Below are positions 22,728 through 30,231 of a stretch of 30,918 nucleotides of DNA, piece after piece. The notes beneath the pieces are model-generated. The model ran no database searches. It had not been told where the DNA came from and worked only from the letters and a program-made list of their open reading frames with translations. The DNA is from Spiro-02 sp034114085 (GTDB lineage: Bacteria > Spirochaetota > Spirochaetia > Sphaerochaetales > Sphaerochaetaceae), in the NCBI GenBank assembly GCA_034114085.1, contig JAXEWB010000012.1, positions 1 through 30,918 on the forward strand, written 5' to 3'. Each line of letters begins with the position of its first letter. Position 1 is the stretch's first letter. The translations under genes and the position numbers were made by a program.

Positions 22728-24209
22728 ATGAAAAAAGGTTTGATTGTACTATTGGTATTGCTTCTCGCAATTTCCGGCATGCTCGTAGCGAAGGGGGCTT
22801 CGGAAACCGCTTCGACCGCTTCGGCCGCGGCGGGTGTTTCTGTAGGAATCGGTGCGCCGGGAGCTCCAGTTCGGGTTACGTATCTTTGCAAGGACGTTGA
22901 TCCCATTACAGATGCTGAAATGCTGGGCAAGCTTGAAAAAGCGATTGAGGACGGCATGGCCGCGGAAGGTAACTATGTGGATCTTGTCATTTTGAGCGCG
23001 CCTACCGGATCGTATGCGTCCGTCGTTCCCATAGCGTTCCGTACCGGGCAGATATCTCCCGATCTGATCTATTTCCAGGGTGGTGACCTTCAGATCGCCC
23101 AGGAAGGCATGTTGGTCGATATGACACAGTACGTGGCGAATTCTACGAATGTGAAGGCGATCATGCCCGACCACACCAAGGCGGCTATGGCAAACTATCC
23201 GTACCTGATGTGGCTGGCTCCCGCCCGTGTGCAGATTCCGGTCATGCGCTCCGACTGGTTCGCCCAGCTCAAGTCCAGCAAGGCGCTGATGGAAAATCCG
23301 ACTGTAGACAATTACTATGCGTTGTTCAAGGAGATGAAGGATACCGGCCTGTGCAAGTGGCCGATTACCACCGACGGTGGAATTCTCAAGCTTGATTCCG
23401 TGTTCAACCATGCATTCGGCGTGACCGCCACCATTGTCAAAGAGAATGGCAAATGGGTCTATTCCGCCGCTACTGACGCGGCGAAGAACAAGCTGGCGTT
23501 CTACGCCAGGCTCTATGCCGACGGCTTGTTGGACAATGAGTATGTTACCAAGGCGTGGGATACGATGGAACAGGCGTTCTATGAAGGTGTCGCCGGATTC
23601 GTCGCCGGTACCGCGGGCGATGTAGTCAATGTCTACAACAACAAGATGATTGAGACACAGGGGGTGGATCTCGTGATACTTCCTCCCGCCAAGGGAATCA
23701 GCCAGGCGTACCAGAGCATCGATGTGACCAAGGAATCCCGCGGTTTCGCTATCAACGCCGATTCCAAGGCACCGGACGCCGCTTGGGCCGTGCTTGAATT
23801 CATGGCAGGTCCTGTGGGCCGCAAGCTGGACAAACTCGGGCTTGAAGGTATTCATTACAATATGGTCGATGGAAAAGCCGTCCTGACCAAGGCCTTCCCC
23901 TCTTGGTGGGCGAAGTTCTGGCCGACCATGAACGGTCTGGACCTTTCCCAGGTCGTAGGTGATGTCCTGACCGCTCCCGCTTTGAAGTCGATGGACATGG
24001 CCGCTGAATATTTCGCTCCTGATACGAACGTGATTCTACCTGAAGAATTGGTACCGTTGAAGGACGCCATGGACAAGTTGTATCGTGAATATTCGACTGA
24101 TATCATCCGTGGTGTCCGTCCGGTTTCCGATTTCAATGAATTCGTAACCAAGTGGAACGCCGCGGGCGGCACTGAGATCAGCGCCTATCTCGACACCGTT
24201 CTGAACTGA
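22728..24209 (+). CDS. ABC transporter solute-binding protein, LplA-like
   Basis: 493 residues. The signal peptide is KKGLIVLLVLLLAISGMLVA, followed by KGASETASTASA without a lipobox Cys. Length and features (VRVTYLCKDVDPITDAEMLGKLEKAIEDGM, LIYFQGGDLQIAQEGMLVDMTQYVANS, VQIPVMRSDWFAQL, GIHYNMVDGKAVLT) fit the LplA-like large binding proteins that work with LplB/LplC permeases. The strong GGAGG is seven bases from the ATG. A long perfect hairpin (24220-24253) follows the stop. The ligand is unknown; the downstream hydrolases suggest a glycoside containing ribose or a ribose-like sugar. Confidence 0.92.
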   Translation: MKKGLIVLLVLLLAISGMLVAKGASETASTASAAAGVSVGIGAPGAPVRVTYLCKDVDPITDAEMLGKLEKAIEDGMAAEGNYVDLVILSAPTGSYASVVPIAFRTGQISPDLIYFQGGDLQIAQEGMLVDMTQYVANSTNVKAIMPDHTKAAMANYPYLMWLAPARVQIPVMRSDWFAQLKSSKALMENPTVDNYYALFKEMKDTGLCKWPITTDGGILKLDSVFNHAFGVTATIVKENGKWVYSAATDAAKNKLAFYARLYADGLLDNEYVTKAWDTMEQAFYEGVAGFVAGTAGDVVNVYNNKMIETQGVDLVILPPAKGISQAYQSIDVTKESRGFAINADSKAPDAAWAVLEFMAGPVGRKLDKLGLEGIHYNMVDGKAVLTKAFPSWWAKFWPTMNGLDLSQVVGDVLTAPALKSMDMAAEYFAPDTNVILPEELVPLKDAMDKLYREYSTDIIRGVRPVSDFNEFVTKWNAAGGTEISAYLDTVLN

Positions 24210-24219
24210 TTGCGTCGTT

Positions 24220-24253
24220 TATACCTCCTCCACGGTTGAGCGGAGGAGGTATA
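24220..24253 (+). terminator. Long perfect hairpin after the binding-protein gene, possible terminator
   Basis: TATACCTCCTCC (24220-24231) and GGAGGAGGTATA (24242-24253) are exact 12-base arms around ACGGTTGAGC. It lies 10 bases after the stop. Only a weak T-run follows (TCTATGG), so it may terminate partially or stabilise the transporter mRNA, lowering expression of the hydrolases downstream. Confidence 0.55.
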
Positions 24254-24452
24254 TCTATGGCTTGTAGTCCGTAGTCCGGGAGAACGCGAACTTCCTACAC
24301 TTCATGGCGGCGGATGCTTCCAGAAATCTTCCGCGTTTGCAACGGGTCGAAGATTTGTGGAAGGATTCGCATGGCGCGGGAGGTGACTCCTCGGAGTGGC
24401 CGCCGCCTTTTCTGAACGCGGAAGAACCTGCATGGCGCGGAGGTAACGGGAA
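24254..24452 (+). promoter_or_regulatory. Structured leader before the first ADP-ribosylglycohydrolase-family gene
   Basis: Segment CTTCCAGAAATCTTC (24317-24331) can pair with GAAGATTTGTGGAAG (24349-24363), 14 of 15 positions. Overlapping it, CTTCCGCGTT (24328-24337) pairs perfectly with AACGCGGAAG (24415-24424). The two stems share 24328-24331 and cannot form together. A 5-base stem ACTCC/GGAGT lies between. The region also holds an imperfect direct repeat of the ribosome-site block. This is an attenuator-like layout; no known riboswitch class is recognised. A 50-codon open frame (24304-24456) overlaps it. Confidence 0.4.
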
Positions 24453-26570
24453 ATGACTGATAGAGAGTACTTGCACAAGGTATATGCCGGGTTTCTCGGC
24501 ATGAACGTGGGCATCCGTCTTGGAGCGCCGGTCGAACCTACGGCCTGGACAAGCGAGCGTATAGAGCGGTTCTATGGCGATATCACCGGCTATGTCAAGG
24601 ATTTCCGGAATTTCGCCGCCGACGATGATGTGAATGGGCCGGTATTTTTTCTCCGGGCCTTGAATGACGGCGCCATGGACCGTGCATTGACGCCCCAGGA
24701 TGTCGCGGAGGCTTGGCTCAACTACGCACGGGAAGGGATCGGCATGTTTTGGTGGGGCGGATATGGAGTCAGTACCGAACATACGGCGTATCTGAACCTC
24801 GTCCATGGGATTCCCGCTCCGGATTCTGGGGCGATGGCCACCAACGGCAAGGTTCTTGCGGAACAGATCGGGGGGCAGATTTTCATAGACACCTGGGGGC
24901 TTGTGTGTCCCGGTGACTATAGGCGGGCGGCGGAATATGCGGTCACCGCCGCAAGCGTCTCCCATGATGGCGATGGTCTGCATGGCGCCGCATTCATTGC
25001 CGCCTGTATTTCAAAAGCGTTCGAGGCTTCTGATATCGACATCCTGCTCGACGCTGGCCTCTCCTGTATTCCTGCCGACAGCACCTATGCGGCGGTAGTC
25101 GTTGCGGTACGGGATTTCCATGCCGGACATCCCGACGATTGGCATGCTTGTCTTAAATTCCTCCAAACGGAATGGGGCTATGACAAATATCCGGGAGTCT
25201 GCCATATCATTCCCAACGCGGGCGTCTGCGTCATGTCGCTGTTGTATGGACGTTCCTTCGCCAGAGGTGTCGAGATTGCCACCATGGCGGGCTGGGATAC
25301 CGACTGCAACGCGGGCAACGTCGGTACGATTCTTGGCGTAGCCTATGGACTTGACGCCATAGCCGACCATTATCGCCATCCTATCAACGATGGTCTGGTG
25401 CTTTCAGGGATATCGGGATATCTGAACATCCTCGACATTCCCACCTATGCCAGACAGCTGGCCTCCATTGGCCTGCATCTTGCGGGAAAAGAGATTCCAA
25501 AATGGTTGGAGGTTGTTCCCGGGACGATTGATTTTGATTTTTCCCTGCCCGGTTCGACCCATAATTTCCGTCTTTCCAATCCAATCGGCTGTAGCGTGCG
25601 CCATCGTGTCGATGGCGGCGTAGATGGTTCAGGCGCTTTGGAGATATTGTTCGACAGGATGTCGCGCGGCCAAAGCTGCCGGATCTTCTACAAGCCGTTC
25701 TATCGGAGGGATGATTTCGATGATGAGCGGTACATGCCGGTGTTTTCCCCGACCGTCTATGCGGGGCAGACTGTAACGCTTCGTATACGGTTCGACCGGT
25801 TCAGCGGGGAAAGCGTCATACTGAACCCCTATGTCCGCAATACCTCGGCCAAGGAATGCGTTTTGCTTGGCGGACAGATATTCAAAGACTCGGACTGGCA
25901 TGAATTGTCTTTCACTATTCCCGTTGGCGACTCTCGTTTGGATGGTTGTATGATTGACGAAGTCGGCGTACTGTTCGAGGCGAATTCCCCTGCCAAGAAC
26001 CGGGATTTTGGTTGTCTCTATATCGACCGATTCACAATTGATGGAAAAGCCTCCTACCGGGTTGATATCGCCCGGCAGACCAAGGAGTTCGCCTCCATCA
26101 CCCCGTTCAGCCATAACCATGGCGCATGGGAGATTGTCCGTGCTTCCGATGGTACGGTACGTATGGAAGCGATGTGCCTGGAGCATTGTGAAGCCTGTAC
26201 AGGCAATTATTTCATGAAGGATGTCATCGTCCAAGGAAACGTACTGCCCCATACAGGGGTGAGTCATCTTGTCTCCGCCCGGGTGCAGGGGGCGATGCGC
26301 GGCTATTACGCAGGACTGGTTGAGGGCGGGGTGGCGATATACAAGCATGATGGACAGATGGTGCGGTTGGCATACATGCCGTTCGATTGGTCATATGATC
26401 GGAACTATGTGCTTGGATTGTCCGCCGTCGGTTCTCAGCTTGTATTTTTTGTCGATGGCCGTGAGTTGCTTTCCTGTATGGATGATTCGTTCTCCTATGG
26501 GATGGTCGGGTATGCCATGTATGGTTTCGGAAGGTGCGGGTTCGGAGATCTTCTGGTTGAAGAACGATGA
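24453..26570 (+). CDS. ADP-ribosylglycohydrolase-family protein with C-terminal beta-rich domains
   Basis: 705 residues. Residues about 1-360 form the all-alpha ADP-ribosylglycohydrolase (DraG) fold with its dinuclear Mg sites: A-D57-D58-D59 in FAADDDVNGP and W281-D-T-D-C-N286 in MAGWDTDCNAGNVGTILG. In this subgroup both acid clusters are kept but in changed form (canonical (S/T)DDT and GGDTDT). The remaining 340 residues are beta-rich. One domain (VYAGQTVTLRIRF...LGGQIFKDSDWHELSFTIP...IDRFTI) resembles a carbohydrate-binding jelly roll; the last (SHLVSARVQG...YYAGLVEGG...VFFVDGRELLS...GMVGYAMYGFG) looks like a LamG/DUF1080-like fold. There is no signal peptide. The function suggested is cleavage of a ribosyl-type N- or O-glycoside, not protein de-ADP-ribosylation. 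ATG 24453 follows GGAGG. Confidence 0.85.
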   Translation: MTDREYLHKVYAGFLGMNVGIRLGAPVEPTAWTSERIERFYGDITGYVKDFRNFAADDDVNGPVFFLRALNDGAMDRALTPQDVAEAWLNYAREGIGMFWWGGYGVSTEHTAYLNLVHGIPAPDSGAMATNGKVLAEQIGGQIFIDTWGLVCPGDYRRAAEYAVTAASVSHDGDGLHGAAFIAACISKAFEASDIDILLDAGLSCIPADSTYAAVVVAVRDFHAGHPDDWHACLKFLQTEWGYDKYPGVCHIIPNAGVCVMSLLYGRSFARGVEIATMAGWDTDCNAGNVGTILGVAYGLDAIADHYRHPINDGLVLSGISGYLNILDIPTYARQLASIGLHLAGKEIPKWLEVVPGTIDFDFSLPGSTHNFRLSNPIGCSVRHRVDGGVDGSGALEILFDRMSRGQSCRIFYKPFYRRDDFDDERYMPVFSPTVYAGQTVTLRIRFDRFSGESVILNPYVRNTSAKECVLLGGQIFKDSDWHELSFTIPVGDSRLDGCMIDEVGVLFEANSPAKNRDFGCLYIDRFTIDGKASYRVDIARQTKEFASITPFSHNHGAWEIVRASDGTVRMEAMCLEHCEACTGNYFMKDVIVQGNVLPHTGVSHLVSARVQGAMRGYYAGLVEGGVAIYKHDGQMVRLAYMPFDWSYDRNYVLGLSAVGSQLVFFVDGRELLSCMDDSFSYGMVGYAMYGFGRCGFGDLLVEER

Positions 26571-26663
26571 GCAGCGCTTTTTGGATGCCGCTGGCATGAA
26601 TATGATGTTGAGGAGTCTTGGGAACCGTGTATCCTGAGAACCCGTGTTTCCATGGAGGGCTAT

Positions 26664-27647
26664 ATGATTACGAGAGAACAGTTGATCGCTGACAGGTCGT
26701 TGGTTCGTGAAAAGGCTTGTGGAGCCTTGATCGGCCTTGCTGTCGGTGATTCGTTTGGCGACGCAGCGAGGATGCAGGGCAATCGTGAGAACTACGGAAT
26801 CACCACCGATTTCAACAGCGGCGCTTCCTGGAGTACCGACGATACCGAGTTCGCGCTCCTTACGGCGAAAACCCTGATCAACTGCAAGGGGCGTCTTACT
26901 ACCGATGCCGTTGTCGCGGCGTGGTTTGAGGATGTCGTGGTACAGGATGAATACAAGCGTGGCGGGGCTAGCGAGAAAGCCGCTGCCGACAATCTTAGGG
27001 CTGGGTTGCGTCCACCTCTTTCCGGCAAGTTCAGTACGTTCCATATGAGCGACGGAACCGCCATGCGCATTCCTCCCGTCGGCATTATCTGTGCAGGAGA
27101 CCCCGAGAAAGCCGCGGCGTTTGCCGAGATTGACGCTTCGATCAGCCATTACGCCGATGGTATCTGGGGTGCCCAGGCGGTGGCCGCCGCTGTGGCTGTG
27201 GCGATGGTCGACGGAACCATGGATGAAATCATCGCCGCGGCCATGAAGCCGATTCCTCATGACAGCTGGCTCCACTACAATATGAATCTTGCGTTTGAGT
27301 TGATTGAGAAGGCAAACGGTAACCTGCTTGACTGCTGGATGCCATTGCACGATTCATTACGCGCAAGCACTTGGGCTACCACTGCGGAAGCTATTCCCTC
27401 TGCGTTTGCGGCCCTAAAACTCGCCCATGGGGATTTCAGAAGCGGTGTCGTGCTCGCCGGCAATTTCGCCCGTGATGCGGATACGATTGGCGCAGTAGCG
27501 GGTTCCATTCTCGGCGCGAAGTTCGGCTTGTCCGGGATTCCCGCTCGATGGGTGGAGAAAGTGCGATATCCTTCCGGCACCTGCCTGCAATTCACCAAGG
27601 GGCTTGATATCCTGCAAATGGGGGAGCGGCTCGCCGATTTGGTCTGA
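26664..27647 (+). CDS. ADP-ribosylglycohydrolase-family protein (single-domain)
   Basis: 327 residues from ATG 26664 (GGAGGG before it; an ATG at 26652 overlaps that site). It is the compact DraG-type enzyme: KACGALIGLAVGDSFGD at the N-terminus, WSTDDTEFALL with D59-D60-T61, SDGTAMRIPPVG in the middle, and NFARDADTIGAVAGSILGA with D271 and D273. All metal-binding positions are present (R-D-A-D-T instead of G-G-D-T-D-T). It is closer to the YegU-like and canonical enzymes than its larger neighbour, so the two probably act on different bonds or different substrates. The gap to the larger gene is 93 bases without a promoter I can see. A ribokinase-like gene follows after 309 bases. Confidence 0.88.
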   Translation: MITREQLIADRSLVREKACGALIGLAVGDSFGDAARMQGNRENYGITTDFNSGASWSTDDTEFALLTAKTLINCKGRLTTDAVVAAWFEDVVVQDEYKRGGASEKAAADNLRAGLRPPLSGKFSTFHMSDGTAMRIPPVGIICAGDPEKAAAFAEIDASISHYADGIWGAQAVAAAVAVAMVDGTMDEIIAAAMKPIPHDSWLHYNMNLAFELIEKANGNLLDCWMPLHDSLRASTWATTAEAIPSAFAALKLAHGDFRSGVVLAGNFARDADTIGAVAGSILGAKFGLSGIPARWVEKVRYPSGTCLQFTKGLDILQMGERLADLV

Positions 27648-27893
27648 TACGGTATATCGTAGATACGAGAACTGCCCAGTATAGCTCCAAGAGCGTTCGC
27701 ATTGCCATGACAAGGATCGTTTCCTTGGTGCGGATTGCGCTGGCGCAACCCCTCCACGATGCGGTCTGCCTGTGGTGAGACTTGCCGTGCTGTGACGTCG
27801 GCGCACTTCGCCGTAGAGTGGGTTGTCGCTGTGTCGCTCCCTTCATGGCGGGAGCAAGTAGCGAGCGCGCAGGCAACGAGCGACGCTTTTCAT
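27648..27893. other. Structured GC-rich intergenic region
   Basis: No gene seen. It holds hairpins TTGCGC-TG-GCGCAA (27735-27748) and GCTCCC-TTCATGGC-GGGAGC (27836-27855). A longer-range pairing, GTCGCTC (27833-27839) with GAGCGAC (27878-27884), is followed by GCTTTT. The last could be a terminator for the hydrolase unit before a new promoter at 27894. Confidence 0.4.
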
Positions 27894-27922
27894 TTGCAAG
27901 AACGCAGATTTCGTTTTAGATT
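27894..27922 (+). promoter_or_regulatory. Candidate promoter of the ribokinase-like gene
   Basis: TTGCAA (27894-27899), 17-base spacer, TAGATT (27917-27922), with AT-rich surroundings against a GC-rich background. The leader would be about 28 bases, including the ribosome site AGAGAGGTGG. Confidence 0.4.
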
Positions 27923-27956
27923 ATTCAGTGATGCATGTTGAGAGAGGTGGATTGTC

Positions 27957-28838
27957 ATGAAGGTTTTGAACTATGGCTCGTTGAACATTGATTTCGTATA
28001 TTCGGTCCCCCATATCGTGCGTCCAGGCGAAACGTTGTCGAGCACCGCGATGAAGCGTAGCGCTGGTGGCAAGGGCGCCAATCAGAGCGCTTCGTTGGCC
28101 AAAGCGGGCATGAAGGTCTACCATGCGGGAAAAATCGGCCATGACGGCGTTTGGTTGACCGAACTATTGCGGGAGTATGGCGTTGATATTTCGTTTGTCC
28201 GTCTGTATGAAGGGGTTACCGGCCATGCCATCATCCAGTTGGACGAACAGAAGCAGAACTGCATCGTCCTTCATGCCGGTGGAAACGGCGCGGTGACGCT
28301 TGACGAGATAGACGAGACGCTTTCCCATTTCGGGGCGGGCGATCTGCTTGTCCTGCAAAATGAGATTGTGCATGTGGACGCTTTGATTCGGCGGGCGCAT
28401 GAAAAGGGTATGAAAATCTGCCTCAACCCCGCGCCGTTCGATGTCTCCGTCCTTAAGCTGCCGCTGCGACTGGTCGATCTGCTGGTCGTGAATGAAATCG
28501 AGGGAGCCCAGCTCGCCGGCCTTCCGCTCGATTCCCCCTATCCGATTATTCTCGATACGCTGGTGGCTCAATACCCTGAATCGGAAATCCTCCTTACTAT
28601 AGGCAAACATGGCGTCCTGTACGGATGTGGAGATATCCGCGAACGGGGCGATATCGTTGACCTTCCCGTAGCGGACACCACGGCGGCGGGGGATACGTTC
28701 ATCGGCTACTATATCGCGGCCAGGGACCACGGTTTCCCGGTGCGGGAATCTCTCGGGCTCGCCTGCAAGGCGTCGTCGATAGCGGTGTCCCGGTTCGGGG
28801 CGATGGAGTCGATTCCGCTTGCGGCGGAAGTGTTTTAA
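27957..28838 (+). CDS. Ribokinase-like PfkB-family sugar kinase
   Basis: 293 residues. It starts VLNYGSLNIDFVYSVPHIVRPGETL, with the dimer/sugar motif A-G-G-K-G-A-N-Q-S (36-44) where ribokinases have GGKGANQA. It has VVNEIEGAQLAG (NExE metal region) and the ATP/catalytic motif DTTAAGDTF with catalytic D246. This is the ribokinase branch, not phosphofructokinase. It would phosphorylate a free pentose or similar sugar, fitting release of such a sugar by the two hydrolases upstream. The layout recalls E. coli yegU-yegV, hydrolase-like then PfkB kinase. GAGAGGTGG lies before ATG 27957. The true substrate could also be a nucleoside. Confidence 0.9.
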   Translation: MKVLNYGSLNIDFVYSVPHIVRPGETLSSTAMKRSAGGKGANQSASLAKAGMKVYHAGKIGHDGVWLTELLREYGVDISFVRLYEGVTGHAIIQLDEQKQNCIVLHAGGNGAVTLDEIDETLSHFGAGDLLVLQNEIVHVDALIRRAHEKGMKICLNPAPFDVSVLKLPLRLVDLLVVNEIEGAQLAGLPLDSPYPIILDTLVAQYPESEILLTIGKHGVLYGCGDIRERGDIVDLPVADTTAAGDTFIGYYIAARDHGFPVRESLGLACKASSIAVSRFGAMESIPLAAEVF

Positions 28839-28931
28839 ACTACTGTCTATGCGATTTGCCTTTGTATCCCAATTAGTAGAATGTATTTACCATAGTTGCT
28901 TTTTGAATAGTTTCTGAATCAAAAAAAATCC

Positions 28932-28960
28932 TTGACAGGGATTGTGGTGGCGTGTAGGAT
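28932..28960 (+). promoter_or_regulatory. Promoter of the LacI-type regulator gene
   Basis: A consensus TTGACA (28932-28937), 17-base spacer, TAGGAT (28955-28960). The start site would fall inside the palindrome at 28965. Confidence 0.65.
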
Positions 28961-28964
28961 ATAT

Positions 28965-28984
28965 TTGTCTAAACGTTTAGACAA
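28965..28984. promoter_or_regulatory. Perfect 20-bp LacI-family operator
   Basis: TTGTCTAAAC followed directly by its reverse complement GTTTAGACAA, with the central CG and AAACGTTT core expected for LacI/GalR/PurR-type repressors. It lies between the -10 and the ribosome site (AAGGAGG) of the LacI-type gene, so autorepression is strongly suggested. Confidence 0.85.
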
Positions 28985-28993
28985 GGAGGCCGC

Positions 28994-30022
28994 ATGAAAC
29001 CTACAGTCAAAGACATCGCAAAGTTGGCAGGAGTTTCCATAGCGACCGTCTCATATGTCATCAACAATGGACCGAAGCCCGTGTCGGTGGAAGCTCGTGG
29101 AAAAGTGTTGGACGCTATAGCGAAGACCGGTTATCAACCCAACGCATTGGCGAGAAGTTTGAAAACGGAACGTACCCAGACAATCGGTTTGCTTATTCCT
29201 GACATCGCGGATCCTTTCTTTACCGGTTTCATCACAGGAGTTGAGCAGGTGGCGCGTGAATGGAATTATAATGTGTTTCTCTGTAATACTGGGAGGAATC
29301 CCAGTCAGGAACTTCATTATATCGATCTTCTTGCCCAAAGACACGTCGATGGTCTGGTCATGGCCGGTAGTATGCTCGATGCTTCTGCGTTGAAGCTTGT
29401 CGCGGCCAATCATAATGCTGTCATTTTATCGCCCTACAGCATCCCTGACGCACTTTTGTATACTCTGGATGATTTTGACGGAGGATATCAAGTGGGGAAC
29501 TATCTGGTCAGCAAGGGACATGTTGCTATCAGGTATATTGAAGGGACTTGGGCTCATGAAATCCCTCATCGGTACGCGGGGCTGCAAGCGGCTTTGAAGG
29601 AACATGGATTGCCGACCGATGAACTTCTTGGTGCGACGATGAATGAAGTATCGTACGAGGAGGGAATTCGCGCTACAGTGCAGACTTTACATGATTTTCC
29701 CAAAACGACAGCATTGTCATGCTATAACGATATGGTCGCGCTGGGGGCTGTGGAAGCTTGTCGGCGGCTTGGCCTTCGTGTGCCTGAGGACATATCCGTC
29801 ATCGGCTTTGATGATATTCCTGAAGCTTCAAGGTCCAGACCTTCCTTAACCACCGTCAGATCGAATAGTCATGAGATTGGAATTGCCATGACGCGGTCGT
29901 TGATAGCCCTGTTGGGTAATAAAGAAGCCTGTTCAAAAGTAGTGCCAATACCAGTAGAACTGATTGTACGGGAAAGTAGCTGTCCTGTGACAGCACGCTT
30001 TCAGAAAAAGGAGGGGATATAA
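28994..30022 (+). CDS. LacI-family transcriptional regulator
   Basis: 342 residues. The N-terminus TVKDIAKLAGVSIATVSYVINNGPKPVS is the LacI helix-turn-helix, with the hinge helix NALARSLKT near residues 50-58. The rest is a periplasmic-binding-protein fold with TIGLLIPDIADPFFTGFITGVEQVA, the effector loops, and VIGFDDIPEASRSRPSLTTV near the C-terminus. Length is normal. ATG 28994 follows AAGGAGG. Its 20-bp operator overlaps its own promoter. A dehydrogenase gene follows after a hairpin; whether it is a target is inference. The effector is probably a sugar or polyol. Confidence 0.94.
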   Translation: MKPTVKDIAKLAGVSIATVSYVINNGPKPVSVEARGKVLDAIAKTGYQPNALARSLKTERTQTIGLLIPDIADPFFTGFITGVEQVAREWNYNVFLCNTGRNPSQELHYIDLLAQRHVDGLVMAGSMLDASALKLVAANHNAVILSPYSIPDALLYTLDDFDGGYQVGNYLVSKGHVAIRYIEGTWAHEIPHRYAGLQAALKEHGLPTDELLGATMNEVSYEEGIRATVQTLHDFPKTTALSCYNDMVALGAVEACRRLGLRVPEDISVIGFDDIPEASRSRPSLTTVRSNSHEIGIAMTRSLIALLGNKEACSKVVPIPVELIVRESSCPVTARFQKKEGI

Positions 30023-30049
30023 AGGATCCGATACGTATACCAAATAATG

Positions 30050-30091
30050 AGGTTCCCCCTACTTGCCTGGAAAACACTGTAGAGGGAACCT
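30050..30091 (+). terminator. Hairpin after the LacI-type gene
   Basis: AGGTTCCCCCTAC (30050-30062) pairs with GTAGAGGGAACCT (30079-30091), one mismatch, loop of 16. It lies 27 bases after the stop and before the next gene's leader. Only TTCATTGG follows, so it may be a weak terminator. Confidence 0.5.
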
Positions 30092-30231
30092 TCATTGGAA
30101 TTTCTAAACAGTCATAATGGATTATACTGTAAATTGTATCACTAGTAAACTGACAGTCTCATGAATAGCGTTGTGGATAGCAATGCAGGGTGGTTGTATA
30201 TACCGCCTAACCTGGAAACTGGAGAAAGTAT
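30092..30231. promoter_or_regulatory. Leader/promoter region of the dehydrogenase gene
   Basis: AT-rich, with TATACT (30123-30128) as candidate -10 and a poor -35. An imperfect dyad, AACAGT-CATAAT (from about 30107) against ATTAT-ACTGT (to about 30130), overlaps the -10. It does not match the LacI operator upstream well. Confidence 0.3.

Noticed and set aside
22749..23855. 368-codon minus-strand frame opposite the second binding protein
   Set aside because: Antisense shadow; the plus-strand protein has signal peptide and family features.
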